From positions 124,001-188,000 of the forward strand of contig CAYTVG010000001.1 in assembly GCA_964441755.1 (NCBI GenBank): DNA of 64,000 nt, read 5' to 3'. The DNA is from JAUMBM01 sp964441755. GTDB taxonomy: Bacteria; Bacteroidota; Bacteroidia; Chitinophagales; Saprospiraceae. Shown here piece by piece: positions 43,467-52,475 of this stretch. Position 1 is the first letter of the stretch; every line of letters begins with the position of its first letter. Both the position numbers and the translations under genes were made by a program. Below the pieces are notes generated by a model, which was not told the DNA's origin, ran no database searches, and saw nothing but the letters and a program-made list of their open reading frames with translations.

Positions 43467-44030
43467 TTGTTGAACGACGATCACAAAATCATAGCAGGTT
43501 GTCTGCGCCAGGAGCGGCATGCGCAACGCGCCTTGTATGACAGGTACAGGACACCGCTGTACCGGCTTTGTCTTCGCTATGCAAGGGATGAGCAAGAGGC
43601 AGAAGATTTTCTGCACGAAAGTTTTTTACTGATTTTCAGAGATTTGGAACAGCTGCGGCAGCCTGCTGCGCTCACTGCCTGGCTGCGCAGAGTCACCATC
43701 AATACCTGTCTGCAATTATTGCGTAAACGTCCTGACTGGTTTGCTATGGATGAGCGTGGGGCTGAAACACTGGCCGATACAGCGGATGAAGAAGATGACA
43801 ATCACTTGCTTGACATTCCTATTCAATTGTTGCTGGAGGCTATTCAGTCACTGCCCGACGGCTACAGGACTGTATTCAATTTGTTTGTCGTCGATGGCTT
43901 CAGTCATCAGGATATAGCTGCTCAGCTGGATATTTCTGTCGGTGCTTCCAAATCTCAACTTCATAAAGCAAAGGCCTTACTGCGAAAAAAAATTTTGCCA
44001 CTAGGCCATTTGTCCTCTACAACGAACTAG
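43467..44030 (+). CDS. ECF-type RNA polymerase sigma factor
   Basis: A 187-residue sigma-70 family factor. Region 2 covers about residues 20-90 (YDRYRTPLYRLCLRYARDEQEAEDFLHESFL), region 4 about 120-180 (LPDGYRTVFNLFVVDGFSHQDIAAQL, then GASKSQLHKAKALLRKKI), with an acidic linker between. No region 1 or 3, as usual for ECF factors. No ATG is available before region 2; the frame opens after a TAA at 43446 and the first candidates are TTG codons at 43467 and 43470. The next gene starts three bases after the stop and is probably its regulator or envelope partner. Confidence 0.92.
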   Translation: MLNDDHKIIAGCLRQERHAQRALYDRYRTPLYRLCLRYARDEQEAEDFLHESFLLIFRDLEQLRQPAALTAWLRRVTINTCLQLLRKRPDWFAMDERGAETLADTADEEDDNHLLDIPIQLLLEAIQSLPDGYRTVFNLFVVDGFSHQDIAAQLDISVGASKSQLHKAKALLRKKILPLGHLSSTTN

Positions 44031-44033
44031 ATT

Positions 44034-45569
44034 ATGCAACGTAATATACCTTCACATAATACACCCCTTAGAGATCGCCTGCTTGGTTGGGAAAACGACA
44101 GCTCACAGGCTCAGCAGCCTGGAGATGGGCTCTGGAGTCGTATAGAAAATGATTTGCCCGGACCCGTGCGGCGGCGTTTTGTCTGGTGGTGGGTAGGTGG
44201 ACTCCTCGTAGCCATCTCTGTAGGTGGTGTTTATTATGCCCTCAGCGTCCCGATGGCTCATCCACAGCTACTACCGGCTACTGCTACCAATACACCCTGT
44301 ACCAACAATCAGGTCACACTTGATTGTTCTCCGGCTGCTGCTACAACGTTTCCTGCCATAAAATCCGTGGTACCTGCTGCCAATACGGCCGCTCAGCCAA
44401 ACCCCAATTTGCCCAAAAAGACTTCACAACAGCTCAGCACTTCTGCTGTGAAACCTTCCGCCCCACTGTTTTTACCCAAAACAAGTGCCCTCCCTGCAGA
44501 AATAACACAAAGCACAGGATACGAGCACACATCCATGAACCCGCTCACAGAAGCGACTGTAATGCATGATGTGCGTGCCTCTGAGAAGTATTTTCAGGCA
44601 ATAAGCAAGGTCGGCTTGCTCAACCCGGAAGCAACAGGGATGCCTGCAACAAACAACGTATACGCCATTGTTGCAGCAATAGAAAACAGCCAATATCCAT
44701 CGTATGATTCCATTTACAGACTTGAGAACACTCCCAACCTGCTGAGCCGGCCAACTTCCTCGCTGGACGTGCAGCCATGGTCACAAAAACGGCGCAAGGG
44801 AAGCCTATGTCTGTCTTTACATACTGCTTTGACAGACAACCATTATACATGGCAACAAACAGTCCCCGGCAACCTGAGTACTGTCAGAAGTCGCCAAAAA
44901 CTCAGTTGGCGCAACGAATGGGGTGGTAGTATTCGGTATGCCCATGGTCAATGGTCGCTGAGTGCCGGTCTGTCCACTTACAGCGGTCAGCTCTCAAGCC
45001 TTAGCCGCTACAGGCGGCGGTTTGATCCCGGACAAGAGCAGACTACCCCTGACGGCAACGCCCTCTCAACCTACTCGCTGTCCATTAGTAACCCATACGG
45101 CAATGCTGACGTCAATGTCGAAATCCAGCGCAACACAGCGAGCAGTCCTCCTCCGTATACAACCCTCTTTTTTGCGGTAGCTTCGAATCAACAAATGCGT
45201 GCCTGGCAGCTACCTTTGCTGTTAGGGTATCATCTGCCTTTGGGGAAAACGCGTCTTGGTATCTATGCAGGGCCGGCTTTTGAGTTTCACCAACTGGAAA
45301 CCCTGCAGGCAAGCATACAGGTATCTGCCCCCGGACAGTTCTTTATGCGGCCTGTGGGACTCCCGCGTCAGCAAATAGTCTCCGGAGTACAGTTGGTTTC
45401 GTGGTCGCTGGCGCTTGAGCTGTCATACCCCCTCAACAACGACATTCGGCTGTATGTAAGACCTTTTGGGCAGTACAGTAACAGTCGACTACAGCCTGCA
45501 CAAACAAGTAAGTATACGCGTTGGGGCAGCCAGATCGGTATTTGCTATCAAATATTTTCCCCAAAATAG
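44034..45569 (+). CDS. ECF-partner membrane protein with C-terminal beta-barrel-like domain
   Basis: A 511-residue protein that starts three bases after the ECF sigma gene. Residues 10-45 (LRDRLLGWENDSSQA, then GDGLWSRIENDLPG) resemble the short cytoplasmic motif found at the N-terminus of sigma-associated membrane proteins in Bacteroidota. A single membrane helix follows (about 49-71: WWWVGGLLVAISVGGVYY). Residues about 75-255 are a low-complexity Pro/Thr/Ser/Ala-rich stalk. The last 250 residues alternate polar turns and strands (WGGSIRYAHGQWSLSAGL, LGIYAGPAFEFHQL, LALELSYPL), as in small outer-membrane barrels. The combination suggests an anti-sigma-like protein that spans the periplasm. 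I know of no name; function inferred from position. Confidence 0.75.
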   Translation: MQRNIPSHNTPLRDRLLGWENDSSQAQQPGDGLWSRIENDLPGPVRRRFVWWWVGGLLVAISVGGVYYALSVPMAHPQLLPATATNTPCTNNQVTLDCSPAAATTFPAIKSVVPAANTAAQPNPNLPKKTSQQLSTSAVKPSAPLFLPKTSALPAEITQSTGYEHTSMNPLTEATVMHDVRASEKYFQAISKVGLLNPEATGMPATNNVYAIVAAIENSQYPSYDSIYRLENTPNLLSRPTSSLDVQPWSQKRRKGSLCLSLHTALTDNHYTWQQTVPGNLSTVRSRQKLSWRNEWGGSIRYAHGQWSLSAGLSTYSGQLSSLSRYRRRFDPGQEQTTPDGNALSTYSLSISNPYGNADVNVEIQRNTASSPPPYTTLFFAVASNQQMRAWQLPLLLGYHLPLGKTRLGIYAGPAFEFHQLETLQASIQVSAPGQFFMRPVGLPRQQIVSGVQLVSWSLALELSYPLNNDIRLYVRPFGQYSNSRLQPAQTSKYTRWGSQIGICYQIFSPK

Positions 45570-45628
45570 GCGAGGCAGGCAGCTTAGATCAAGCATCACA
45601 CCAAAATCATCGGTTCAGGTCAACGATG

Positions 45629-45660
45629 TTTCGCCAAAGAGAATACATTGTTTATCTTTG
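45629..45660 (+). promoter_or_regulatory. Promoter of the HD gene
   Basis: TATCTTTG (45653-45660), an exact TAnnTTTG, with TTTC (45629-45632) 20 bases upstream, one base off the TTTG element. The predicted leader is about 90 bases before the ATG at 45758. Confidence 0.5.
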
Positions 45661-45757
45661 GTGCGTATCGGGCGGGCGCGATCAACAACATTTGGAGAAG
45701 CGCATCGTTAAGTATTCTGTATTCAGGATTGCCCTAAAAAACAGCAAGCAAAAGTAC

Positions 45758-46351
45758 ATGAATTACCAGGCAGCCAGAGCATATATTGTAGACCGGCTGG
45801 GCAACCACTTATCGGGGGTGTATTCCTACCACAGCCTTGAACATACGCTGGATGTATGGGGAACGACCCGTGAGCTGTGCAGACTGGAACAAATTAACCC
45901 TTACGATACCATACTTTTGCTGACGGCCGCTCTTTACCACGATGCAGGTTTTCTTGTCAGCAATACCCGGCATGAAGAGCATGGCTGCGCCATTGCCCAT
46001 GAAGTCCTCCCCGGCTACGGGTATAGTGATGCCGAGGTGAAAATCATTTGCTCCATGATCATGGCGACCAAAATCCCGCAATCTCCTCAATCCCCTCTGG
46101 AGCAGATATTATGTGATGCTGACCTTGATTATCTCGGTCGACATGATTTTTACACAATCGGTCAAAAACTGTTTGAGGAGTTGAAAACGTTCCGGGCGCT
46201 CTCCAGTGTTGAGGAATGGAACCGCCTGCAAGTTTCTTTTTTGGAGAAGCATGCATTTTTCACCACTACCAATCGCCGGAGACGCAACGGCCCCAAGGAA
46301 GAGCATCTTGAAGCCCTCAGGCAATTGGTGGCCTCCTACAATCCCGTTTAG
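45758..46351 (+). CDS. HD-domain phosphohydrolase-like protein
   Basis: The ATG at 45758 (MNYQAARAYIV) gives 197 residues and lies about 90 bases after a consensus -7 box; the frame is open 79 codons further upstream without homology. HD-superfamily residues are complete: YHSLEHTLDV (24-33), AALYHDAGFL (HD at 61-62), RHEEHG, ILCDADLDYLG (about 115-125), then WNRLQVSFLEKHAFFT. This is the type of HD domain that in many Bacteroidota is fused to PycTM; here it stands alone. A metal-dependent phosphohydrolase activity on a nucleotide or similar is expected. It precedes the exopolysaccharide genes by 33 bases, so may be read with them. Confidence 0.88.
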   Translation: MNYQAARAYIVDRLGNHLSGVYSYHSLEHTLDVWGTTRELCRLEQINPYDTILLLTAALYHDAGFLVSNTRHEEHGCAIAHEVLPGYGYSDAEVKIICSMIMATKIPQSPQSPLEQILCDADLDYLGRHDFYTIGQKLFEELKTFRALSSVEEWNRLQVSFLEKHAFFTTTNRRRRNGPKEEHLEALRQLVASYNPV

Positions 46352-46384
46352 CCCCGTGCTTTTTGCGCCCACTTCCGCTTCCTA

Positions 46385-47827
46385 ATGAGCCAGTCATTTA
46401 CGCGCTACGCCGCTCTCATCGTTGTACTCAACCTGCTCGTTAAGACAATTTACTTGTTCGGTATAGACCGTGGTGTGCAAAATGCTTTGCCCGCAGGGGA
46501 GTATGGTCTGTATTTCACCTTGTATAATTTTGCCTTCATTTTTCAGATAATTGCCGACTTTGGTATACAAAACTACAATAGCCGCGAGCTGGCTCGCAGC
46601 GGGGGTCTCCCGGGAGCAGATTTTACAGGTTTGTTGATCTTAAAATTTGGTCTGTCGGTTGTATACTGGCTGTTGGTGGTGTGTTTTGGCGCATGCTGGG
46701 GATTTACAAATTTCAGCCTTTGGCTACTGATGTTGGTAGCATTCAATCAGCTACTCTCATCTTCACTGCTGTTCATAAGATCCAATTTCAGCGGCCTGGG
46801 CTGGTACAGGCTTGACAGTTTTTTTTCCATATTTGACAGAGGATTGTTAATTCTCATCTGTAGCAGTTGGTTGTGGCTCTGGCCTATAGAAGAACATATT
46901 AAAATTGAGTGGTTTGTCATCTCTCAGACAGCCGCTTGCCTGCTGGCCATTGCTGTCGGGGGCTGGATATTGAAAAAAAATATTACATGGCATAAACCCC
47001 GGTGGAATCAGCAGCGGCTTGGACAGTTATTGTGGGCAAGTGCACCCTATGCGCTGGTTGTCTTTCTCATGACGCTCTATACCCGGCTCGATGCCATTAT
47101 GATTGAACGGTTATTGGCGGACGGATTACGGCAGGCAGACTTGTACGCATCCGCTTTTCGCTTGCTGGATGCAGCTAATATTGCCGGTTATCTGATTGCC
47201 GGCTTACTGCTCCCTATGTTTTCCCGACTGCTGGCTGCGCAGGAATCTGTACAGCCGCTTGTCAGGCAAGGTTTTCAATTACTGTGGGTGGGTTCGGTAG
47301 CTTTGGCAGCCATTTGCTGGTACCACCAGGAGTCCATCATGAGAAGCCTGTATAGCGATGGCAGTGCATACAGCGGACAAATCATGGGATGGCTGATGCT
47401 CTCTTTCATTCCTATGAGTGCCGCTTACGTACACGGATCGCTGCTTACCGCAGGTGGTAAGCTGGGACAGATGAATATCATCTTTGTGTTAGCTACACTG
47501 CTCAACGGCATTCTCAATATGATACTCATCCCCGATCAAGGAGCACTGGGCGCAGCCAAAGCCACCTTTATCACGCAAACGATTGTTTTTGTAGCACAAG
47601 TGTTACTGGCGGTATACAAAGTACCCCTGACCATTGATATTCGCTGGTTAAGTCGGCTTGTAATGTATTGGATATTGGTATTTGCAACCACCTGGATCTG
47701 GCACTGGACGGGCTGGGCAGGCTGGTTCATGCAGGCGTTGGCTGCCGGCTGCTGCGCCCTGGGCTGGGCAATCGCCCTGGGCCTGCTGGATAATACCCTA
47801 CTCCCCATGCTTAAGCGGGTTAAATAA
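46385..47827 (+). CDS. Polysaccharide flippase, Wzx/MATE-like (polysaccharide biosynthesis protein)
   Basis: A 480-residue integral membrane protein with about 12-14 helices, of the MOP superfamily that flips lipid-linked oligosaccharides across the inner membrane. Family resemblance: YALYFTLYNFAFIFQIIADFGIQNYNSREL-type opening (about 38-70) and SAPYALVVFLMTLYTRLDAIMIERLL (about 218-245). The start ATG is 46385. It is the first gene of a polysaccharide block (Wzz and Wzy/ligase follow) and lies 33 bases after the HD gene. The sugar unit is unknown, since few glycosyltransferases are in the window. Confidence 0.9.
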   Translation: MSQSFTRYAALIVVLNLLVKTIYLFGIDRGVQNALPAGEYGLYFTLYNFAFIFQIIADFGIQNYNSRELARSGGLPGADFTGLLILKFGLSVVYWLLVVCFGACWGFTNFSLWLLMLVAFNQLLSSSLLFIRSNFSGLGWYRLDSFFSIFDRGLLILICSSWLWLWPIEEHIKIEWFVISQTAACLLAIAVGGWILKKNITWHKPRWNQQRLGQLLWASAPYALVVFLMTLYTRLDAIMIERLLADGLRQADLYASAFRLLDAANIAGYLIAGLLLPMFSRLLAAQESVQPLVRQGFQLLWVGSVALAAICWYHQESIMRSLYSDGSAYSGQIMGWLMLSFIPMSAAYVHGSLLTAGGKLGQMNIIFVLATLLNGILNMILIPDQGALGAAKATFITQTIVFVAQVLLAVYKVPLTIDIRWLSRLVMYWILVFATTWIWHWTGWAGWFMQALAAGCCALGWAIALGLLDNTLLPMLKRVK

Positions 47828-47891
47828 TGACAAAAGTGGGCATAACGTCTTATCTTCGCCCCTGGATTTATCAAAAAAGAACAACCAGTCA

Positions 47892-49022
47892 ATGACTTCA
47901 GAAGAGAAATCATCTCCTTCTTACAGAGAGCTAAATAGTCTGTTGGGCGTACTACAGTCCATCTTCCGATGGAAGCGCCAGATTGTCCGCGTTTGTGCCG
48001 CTGCCGGAATAGGCACAGCCATCATCGTATTATTTTTGCCTAACTACTACGAGTCAAAAGCAACTTTCCTCGCGCTGAGCCCTGATCAGGTGAATCCTGA
48101 TTTGCTTTTCAACAGAGCCTCGAGGGAACCTTTCTACTTCGGTGGTCAGTCGGATATTGACCGGCTACTCACCATTGCCGAATCTAATGAGCTTATTGAC
48201 TACCTTGTCGACAGCTTCAACTTGTACGAACATTATGACATAAACCGCGAAAACAAGAAAGCACCTGTCCAGGTTCGTAAAAAATTCCTCTCCCTGTATA
48301 CTGTCAACAAAACCAAGCGTGACGCGATTGAGATTATCGTGGAAGATAAAGATCCGGAACTCGCTGCTGCCATTGCCGCGACAGCTATGGAAAAAACGGA
48401 CTTAATCGCACAGCGTATTCTCAAAGAAAATCAGGTACGCATCATCGATGCTATCAATATTGACTTGCAACATCAGCAGGAGAAGATTAGCCAGCTGAGC
48501 GATACTATGTATAAGTTGCGACAATACTACAGCATTTTCAATCCTGTCTCGCAAACAGAACTGCTGTCAGCAGGCAAGTCTCAGGCAGAGGCCAATATAC
48601 AAAATCTACAGGCACAAATTGATGCCTATAACCGCCGAGGGGGACGTTTTTTAGACTCAATTCCGCAAATCGAAGCCAAGCTCAAAGGCTATGTGGAAGA
48701 AGAACGGGTATTCAATGGTCTGCTTGACAAACTCAATACGGGAATGTCAGGTTTCCTTTCTATGGAAAAGCAAATGCAGGATCTCAACAGAAGTATCAGC
48801 GACCAGCAAACCAAGAGAAACCAGTACGAGTCAATTCTGGAATCAGCCCTGCCTGCCATCCTTATTGTAGAGGAACCTCAGGTAGCTATTGTAAAATCCA
48901 GACCTCAGCGTTCTTTTATTGTCTTTGCGGCAGTCTTCCTCACTTTTGTACTGGCGGTCGTAACCGTGCTGTTGCTAGAATCTTCGCGGGACGTCAATTG
49001 GCGAGAAATTTACCATGGTTAA
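47892..49022 (+). CDS. Polysaccharide co-polymerase (Wzz-like chain-length determinant)
   Basis: A 376-residue Wzz/PCP-type protein. A cytoplasmic N-terminus (MTSEEKSSPSYRELNSLL), a first membrane helix (about 31-51: IVRVCAAAGIGTAIIVLFL), a periplasmic coiled region (about 60-345), and a second helix near the C-terminus (about 343-365: RSFIVFAAVFLTFVLAVVTVLLL) preceded by the Pro-rich PQVAIVKSRPQRS. No tyrosine-kinase domain. It sets the chain length of the exported polysaccharide. The ATG at 47892 is used, as the upstream reading (from 47682) overlaps the flippase without homology. Its end overlaps the next gene by eight bases. Confidence 0.9.
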   Translation: MTSEEKSSPSYRELNSLLGVLQSIFRWKRQIVRVCAAAGIGTAIIVLFLPNYYESKATFLALSPDQVNPDLLFNRASREPFYFGGQSDIDRLLTIAESNELIDYLVDSFNLYEHYDINRENKKAPVQVRKKFLSLYTVNKTKRDAIEIIVEDKDPELAAAIAATAMEKTDLIAQRILKENQVRIIDAINIDLQHQQEKISQLSDTMYKLRQYYSIFNPVSQTELLSAGKSQAEANIQNLQAQIDAYNRRGGRFLDSIPQIEAKLKGYVEEERVFNGLLDKLNTGMSGFLSMEKQMQDLNRSISDQQTKRNQYESILESALPAILIVEEPQVAIVKSRPQRSFIVFAAVFLTFVLAVVTVLLLESSRDVNWREIYHG

Positions 49023-50484
49023 TCAGTTGATAGCCCGGTGGGCCAACAGCGATTTTGCAAACCGTTCGTTTTGGCTGATGGCCTTCGTAACCTTGGCTTC
49101 TGTTTTTGCTGCAGTGGCCAGTGGTTGGTACTTTTTAGCTGCCATACCGCTGTTGCTGATTTTTTTTTTCCTGTCCGTTGTTGATTTCAGTTGGTTGTTT
49201 TGGTTGCTACTTGCCTGCATCCCCATTTCCACAGAGATAACTTTTTCAAACGGTCTGGGGACAGATATACCCACAGAACCGCTGATTATAGCGCTCATGG
49301 TAGTCTACCTGACATACCTGCTGAGGCATGCCAGCGTATATCCCACAGATTTTTTCAGACACCCGATAAGTCTGCTGTTAGCGGTTCATGTATCTTGGCT
49401 TTTGCTGGCTACCCTTTTCTCCGGCAACTTTATCATTTCTCTCAAATTCACCCTTGCCAAGTGCTGGTATGTCATCACCTTTTTTTTGCTGGCCGGACAT
49501 ATCCTACAGGATGAAAAGGCTGTCAGGCGCTTCTTTTGGGTGCTTTTCTGGCCAATGACCATAGTAATTGTCATTGTACTCATCCGCCATGCAGCTTATA
49601 ATTTTTCCTTTGCAGATGTTCATCGCGTACTACACCCTTTTCAGCGCAACCACGTAAATTATGCTGCCATCATGGCCCTGTTTTTCCCACTGATGACCGG
49701 GGCCATGGGCTGGTACAAAAGGTTTTCAGCAACCTGGTGGCTTTTGGCTTTTTGCCTGCTTCTCTATTTGGTTGCGATATACCTTTCTTACACCCGGGCT
49801 GCCTATGTTGCGCTGCTGATTGCTGCAGCCACCTTCGTAGTTATACGGTTACGTGCAATGAAGTGGGTACTTATAATGAGCATTCTGGTAGCAGGTGCGG
49901 GCGTATATTATATTGCTACGGACAATCGTTATCTCGACTATGCGCCCAATTTTGACAAGACCATCTCCCACAGTAAATTTGACAATTTGATCGAAGCTAC
50001 CTATAAGATGGAAGATATTTCCACCATGGAGCGGCTGTACCGGTGGGTTGCAGGCGGGCATATGGTGCCGTACAAACCCCTTACTGGCTGGGGACCAGGC
50101 AATTTCACTACTTTCTATCGTTTACACACCGTTACAAGTTTCAGAACCTATGTGAGTGGAAATCCCGAAAACTCTGGTGTTCACAACTATTTTTTAATGA
50201 CCCTGGTGGAACAGGGGATACCTGGTTTGCTCATAATTATCGCATTATTTTCTTTCACCCTTCTGCGGGGGGAAACGCTTTATCACAGGTGGACAGGTCG
50301 GCCCGACAGACAGCGGCTTGTCATCATGAGCTTGCTCTCTCTGGTCGTCATTTTTGCCTTTCTGATCATCAATGATCTTATTGAAACAGACAAAGTGGGT
50401 TCCTTTTTCTTTATCAATCTGGCAATTCTTGTCAACCAGGAAATTGCCTGGCGTAAATTCAGGGCGGGTGAGCAGCCCGGGTAA
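49015..50484 (+). CDS. O-antigen ligase / polysaccharide polymerase (Wzy-like)
   Basis: A 489-residue membrane protein with about ten helices, of the O-antigen ligase/Wzy_C family. The family loop is seen around residues 225-265 (YTRAAYVALLIAAATF preceded by AIYLS), followed by the large periplasmic loop (about 290-400: MERLYRWVAGGHMVPYKPLTGWGPGNF and GVHNYFLMTLVEQGIPGLL, typical of ligases and polymerases). It starts eight bases before the Wzz stop, so the two are translationally coupled. It would polymerise the oligosaccharide units or attach the chain to its carrier. Confidence 0.9.
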   Translation: MVNQLIARWANSDFANRSFWLMAFVTLASVFAAVASGWYFLAAIPLLLIFFFLSVVDFSWLFWLLLACIPISTEITFSNGLGTDIPTEPLIIALMVVYLTYLLRHASVYPTDFFRHPISLLLAVHVSWLLLATLFSGNFIISLKFTLAKCWYVITFFLLAGHILQDEKAVRRFFWVLFWPMTIVIVIVLIRHAAYNFSFADVHRVLHPFQRNHVNYAAIMALFFPLMTGAMGWYKRFSATWWLLAFCLLLYLVAIYLSYTRAAYVALLIAAATFVVIRLRAMKWVLIMSILVAGAGVYYIATDNRYLDYAPNFDKTISHSKFDNLIEATYKMEDISTMERLYRWVAGGHMVPYKPLTGWGPGNFTTFYRLHTVTSFRTYVSGNPENSGVHNYFLMTLVEQGIPGLLIIIALFSFTLLRGETLYHRWTGRPDRQRLVIMSLLSLVVIFAFLIINDLIETDKVGSFFFINLAILVNQEIAWRKFRAGEQPG

Positions 50485-50729
50485 ATCCGGCTGCCTCTTT
50501 TGTCCGGCAAACTATCTTAGTATGTATTGAAGAATTTGCGTCGAAAACAAAAACGATGTTTCTTTCGCGTGTTTCTGCGTTTATGAATGGGCGTAGCCGA
50601 TACTGCCTGACCATTGAAGATAAAACCCCAAAAAAAGGAACTGTACTAGACCTGGCGAGAAAATCCCGAATACAGCTTAACTTGGTTTTCATTAAGGATG
50701 TTATATATTTTGAAATCAAATTGCAATCC

Positions 50730-52472
50730 ATGAGCACAAAAATTTCCCCCCTCGCGCTTCACCTGTTGCTCTTTGTCGCAGGCACATTTTTGCTGAATCC
50801 CGGTTTAAAAGCTCAGGTGACAGCCCCTGATCTTTTGTGTGTAAGTAATGATACATTGGTGTGGACAGCTTCAGCCAATCCTTGTGGCAGTTTCAACGCC
50901 TTCCTGGTCTTCGGCAGTACGCAATTCAACGGTCCCTACAACCTTCTGGCAACCATTACCGACCCCGGTACCAATACCTATTTCAATACCGCTGCCAGTG
51001 GGCAGACATGGTACTACTACCTGCAGTCGGATCACAATTGTCCCGGGCAGCCTCGTCTGTCCAGCGATACTCTCGACAATCGAATACCGTTGGCAGGCCC
51101 TATGCAATCGGTAAGTGTGGAGGGCGGTGGTGTTGTTGTCAGCTGGGAAGCCAGTCCTTCCCCTGAGACATACGCCTATATCATCAACCGGGTGGTAACA
51201 GCCGGTACCCAGGCTATTGACACTGTCTACGGTGCCAATACGCTCACGTTTACAGATTACAGTGCCAATGCCGGGCTGGCCAGTGAAACCTACTACGTCC
51301 TTGCCCTGGATCGTTGTGGCAATAAGAGTCTGGTAGGCGATCCGCATACAAGCATGCTGCTGGCAAGCTCAACGCCCAATGCCTGTGAATCATCCGTACA
51401 ACTTAGCTGGAACGCTTACAACAATATGCCGCAGGGTATTGCATATTATGAAATATTTACGGTAGATAACAATGGTCAGGCCACCCCTGTCGGGCGCAGC
51501 AGTGGCACTTCTTTTTCCTATGACCAAATCAACGATGGCCAAACCATTTGTTTCTATGTGGAAGCCGTATCCAATGGCAATATACGTGCCCGCTCAAGTC
51601 AACAGTGTCTCACCGTAGCCATAACCCAACCACTACGGGCCATCTACGGACTCGGAGCAGATGTCGAGCCTACGGGAAGTGTACGCGCAGAATGGATCTG
51701 GGATCCAACGGCTACCATCACTGCGGCACGCATAGACCGCCAGGTACCTGCTGGCAGTACCATCAACCTTGCCCTTCCTTCGCCGCTTGTCGTACAGAAT
51801 TTCTTCTCAGACCCCGCCCCTAATACCAATACAATTTTGGTCTATACGGTCACAGCGCAGGATCGCTGCAATAATACCATAACTTCCAATCGAATAACTT
51901 CGCTCTTGCTCGCTGGTGCTGCTTTGGAAGATCAGGCGACCAACAGACTCCAGTGGCCCGCCTATACCCATGATTTGCTTACTTTCGTATCCTATGAATT
52001 AGTAAGAATAGAACCCAATGGCAGTGAGCTCATCATTTTTGTCGGGGACTCCCTCGCGCTAACTTTTGACGATGAAATTGAGGATACAGACACTGAAAGT
52101 CGCTGCTACTATCTACGCGCCAATGTCATCTTCAGCACACCCGATGGCAAGACATTTCAGCGTGTGCTTAGATCCAATCGCATCTGTCTGAGCCAACCTG
52201 TAAGACTTTATGTCCCCAATGTTTTTGCTCCGGAAGGTATCAACCGCATATTTAAGCCACAGACTCCCAGTGAGCAAATCACCGAGTACTCTATGGAGAT
52301 TCTCGATCGATGGGGAGGCGTATTATTCCAGAGCAGCAATATTGATACGGGCTGGGATGGTGAAAGCCGGGGCGAGCCGCTGCCACAGGGCGTATATCTC
52401 TACCGGATAAGCCTTATCCAAGGCAATGGCCAACAATTTGAAAAAGTGGGTACCGTCACCCTCATCCGCTAG
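50730..52472 (+). CDS. T9SS type B secreted protein with fibronectin-like repeats
   Basis: The ATG at 50730 (MSTKISPLALHLLLFVAGTF, signal peptide) gives 580 residues; the open frame upstream has no homology. Four or so beta-sandwich repeats of Fn3 type follow (about 30-490), with NACESSVQLSWNAYNNMP and DQATNRLQWPAYTHD as repeated starts. The last 90 residues are a gliding-motility-associated (CHU_C type B) sorting domain: LYVPNVFAPEGINRIFKP, ILDRWGGVLFQSS and GVYLYRISL. It is embedded in the polysaccharide block, between the polymerase and a glycosyltransferase gene that starts four bases after its stop, so it may be exported along with, and bind to, the polysaccharide. Confidence 0.88.
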   Translation: MSTKISPLALHLLLFVAGTFLLNPGLKAQVTAPDLLCVSNDTLVWTASANPCGSFNAFLVFGSTQFNGPYNLLATITDPGTNTYFNTAASGQTWYYYLQSDHNCPGQPRLSSDTLDNRIPLAGPMQSVSVEGGGVVVSWEASPSPETYAYIINRVVTAGTQAIDTVYGANTLTFTDYSANAGLASETYYVLALDRCGNKSLVGDPHTSMLLASSTPNACESSVQLSWNAYNNMPQGIAYYEIFTVDNNGQATPVGRSSGTSFSYDQINDGQTICFYVEAVSNGNIRARSSQQCLTVAITQPLRAIYGLGADVEPTGSVRAEWIWDPTATITAARIDRQVPAGSTINLALPSPLVVQNFFSDPAPNTNTILVYTVTAQDRCNNTITSNRITSLLLAGAALEDQATNRLQWPAYTHDLLTFVSYELVRIEPNGSELIIFVGDSLALTFDDEIEDTDTESRCYYLRANVIFSTPDGKTFQRVLRSNRICLSQPVRLYVPNVFAPEGINRIFKPQTPSEQITEYSMEILDRWGGVLFQSSNIDTGWDGESRGEPLPQGVYLYRISLIQGNGQQFEKVGTVTLIR

Positions 52473-52475
52473 TGT

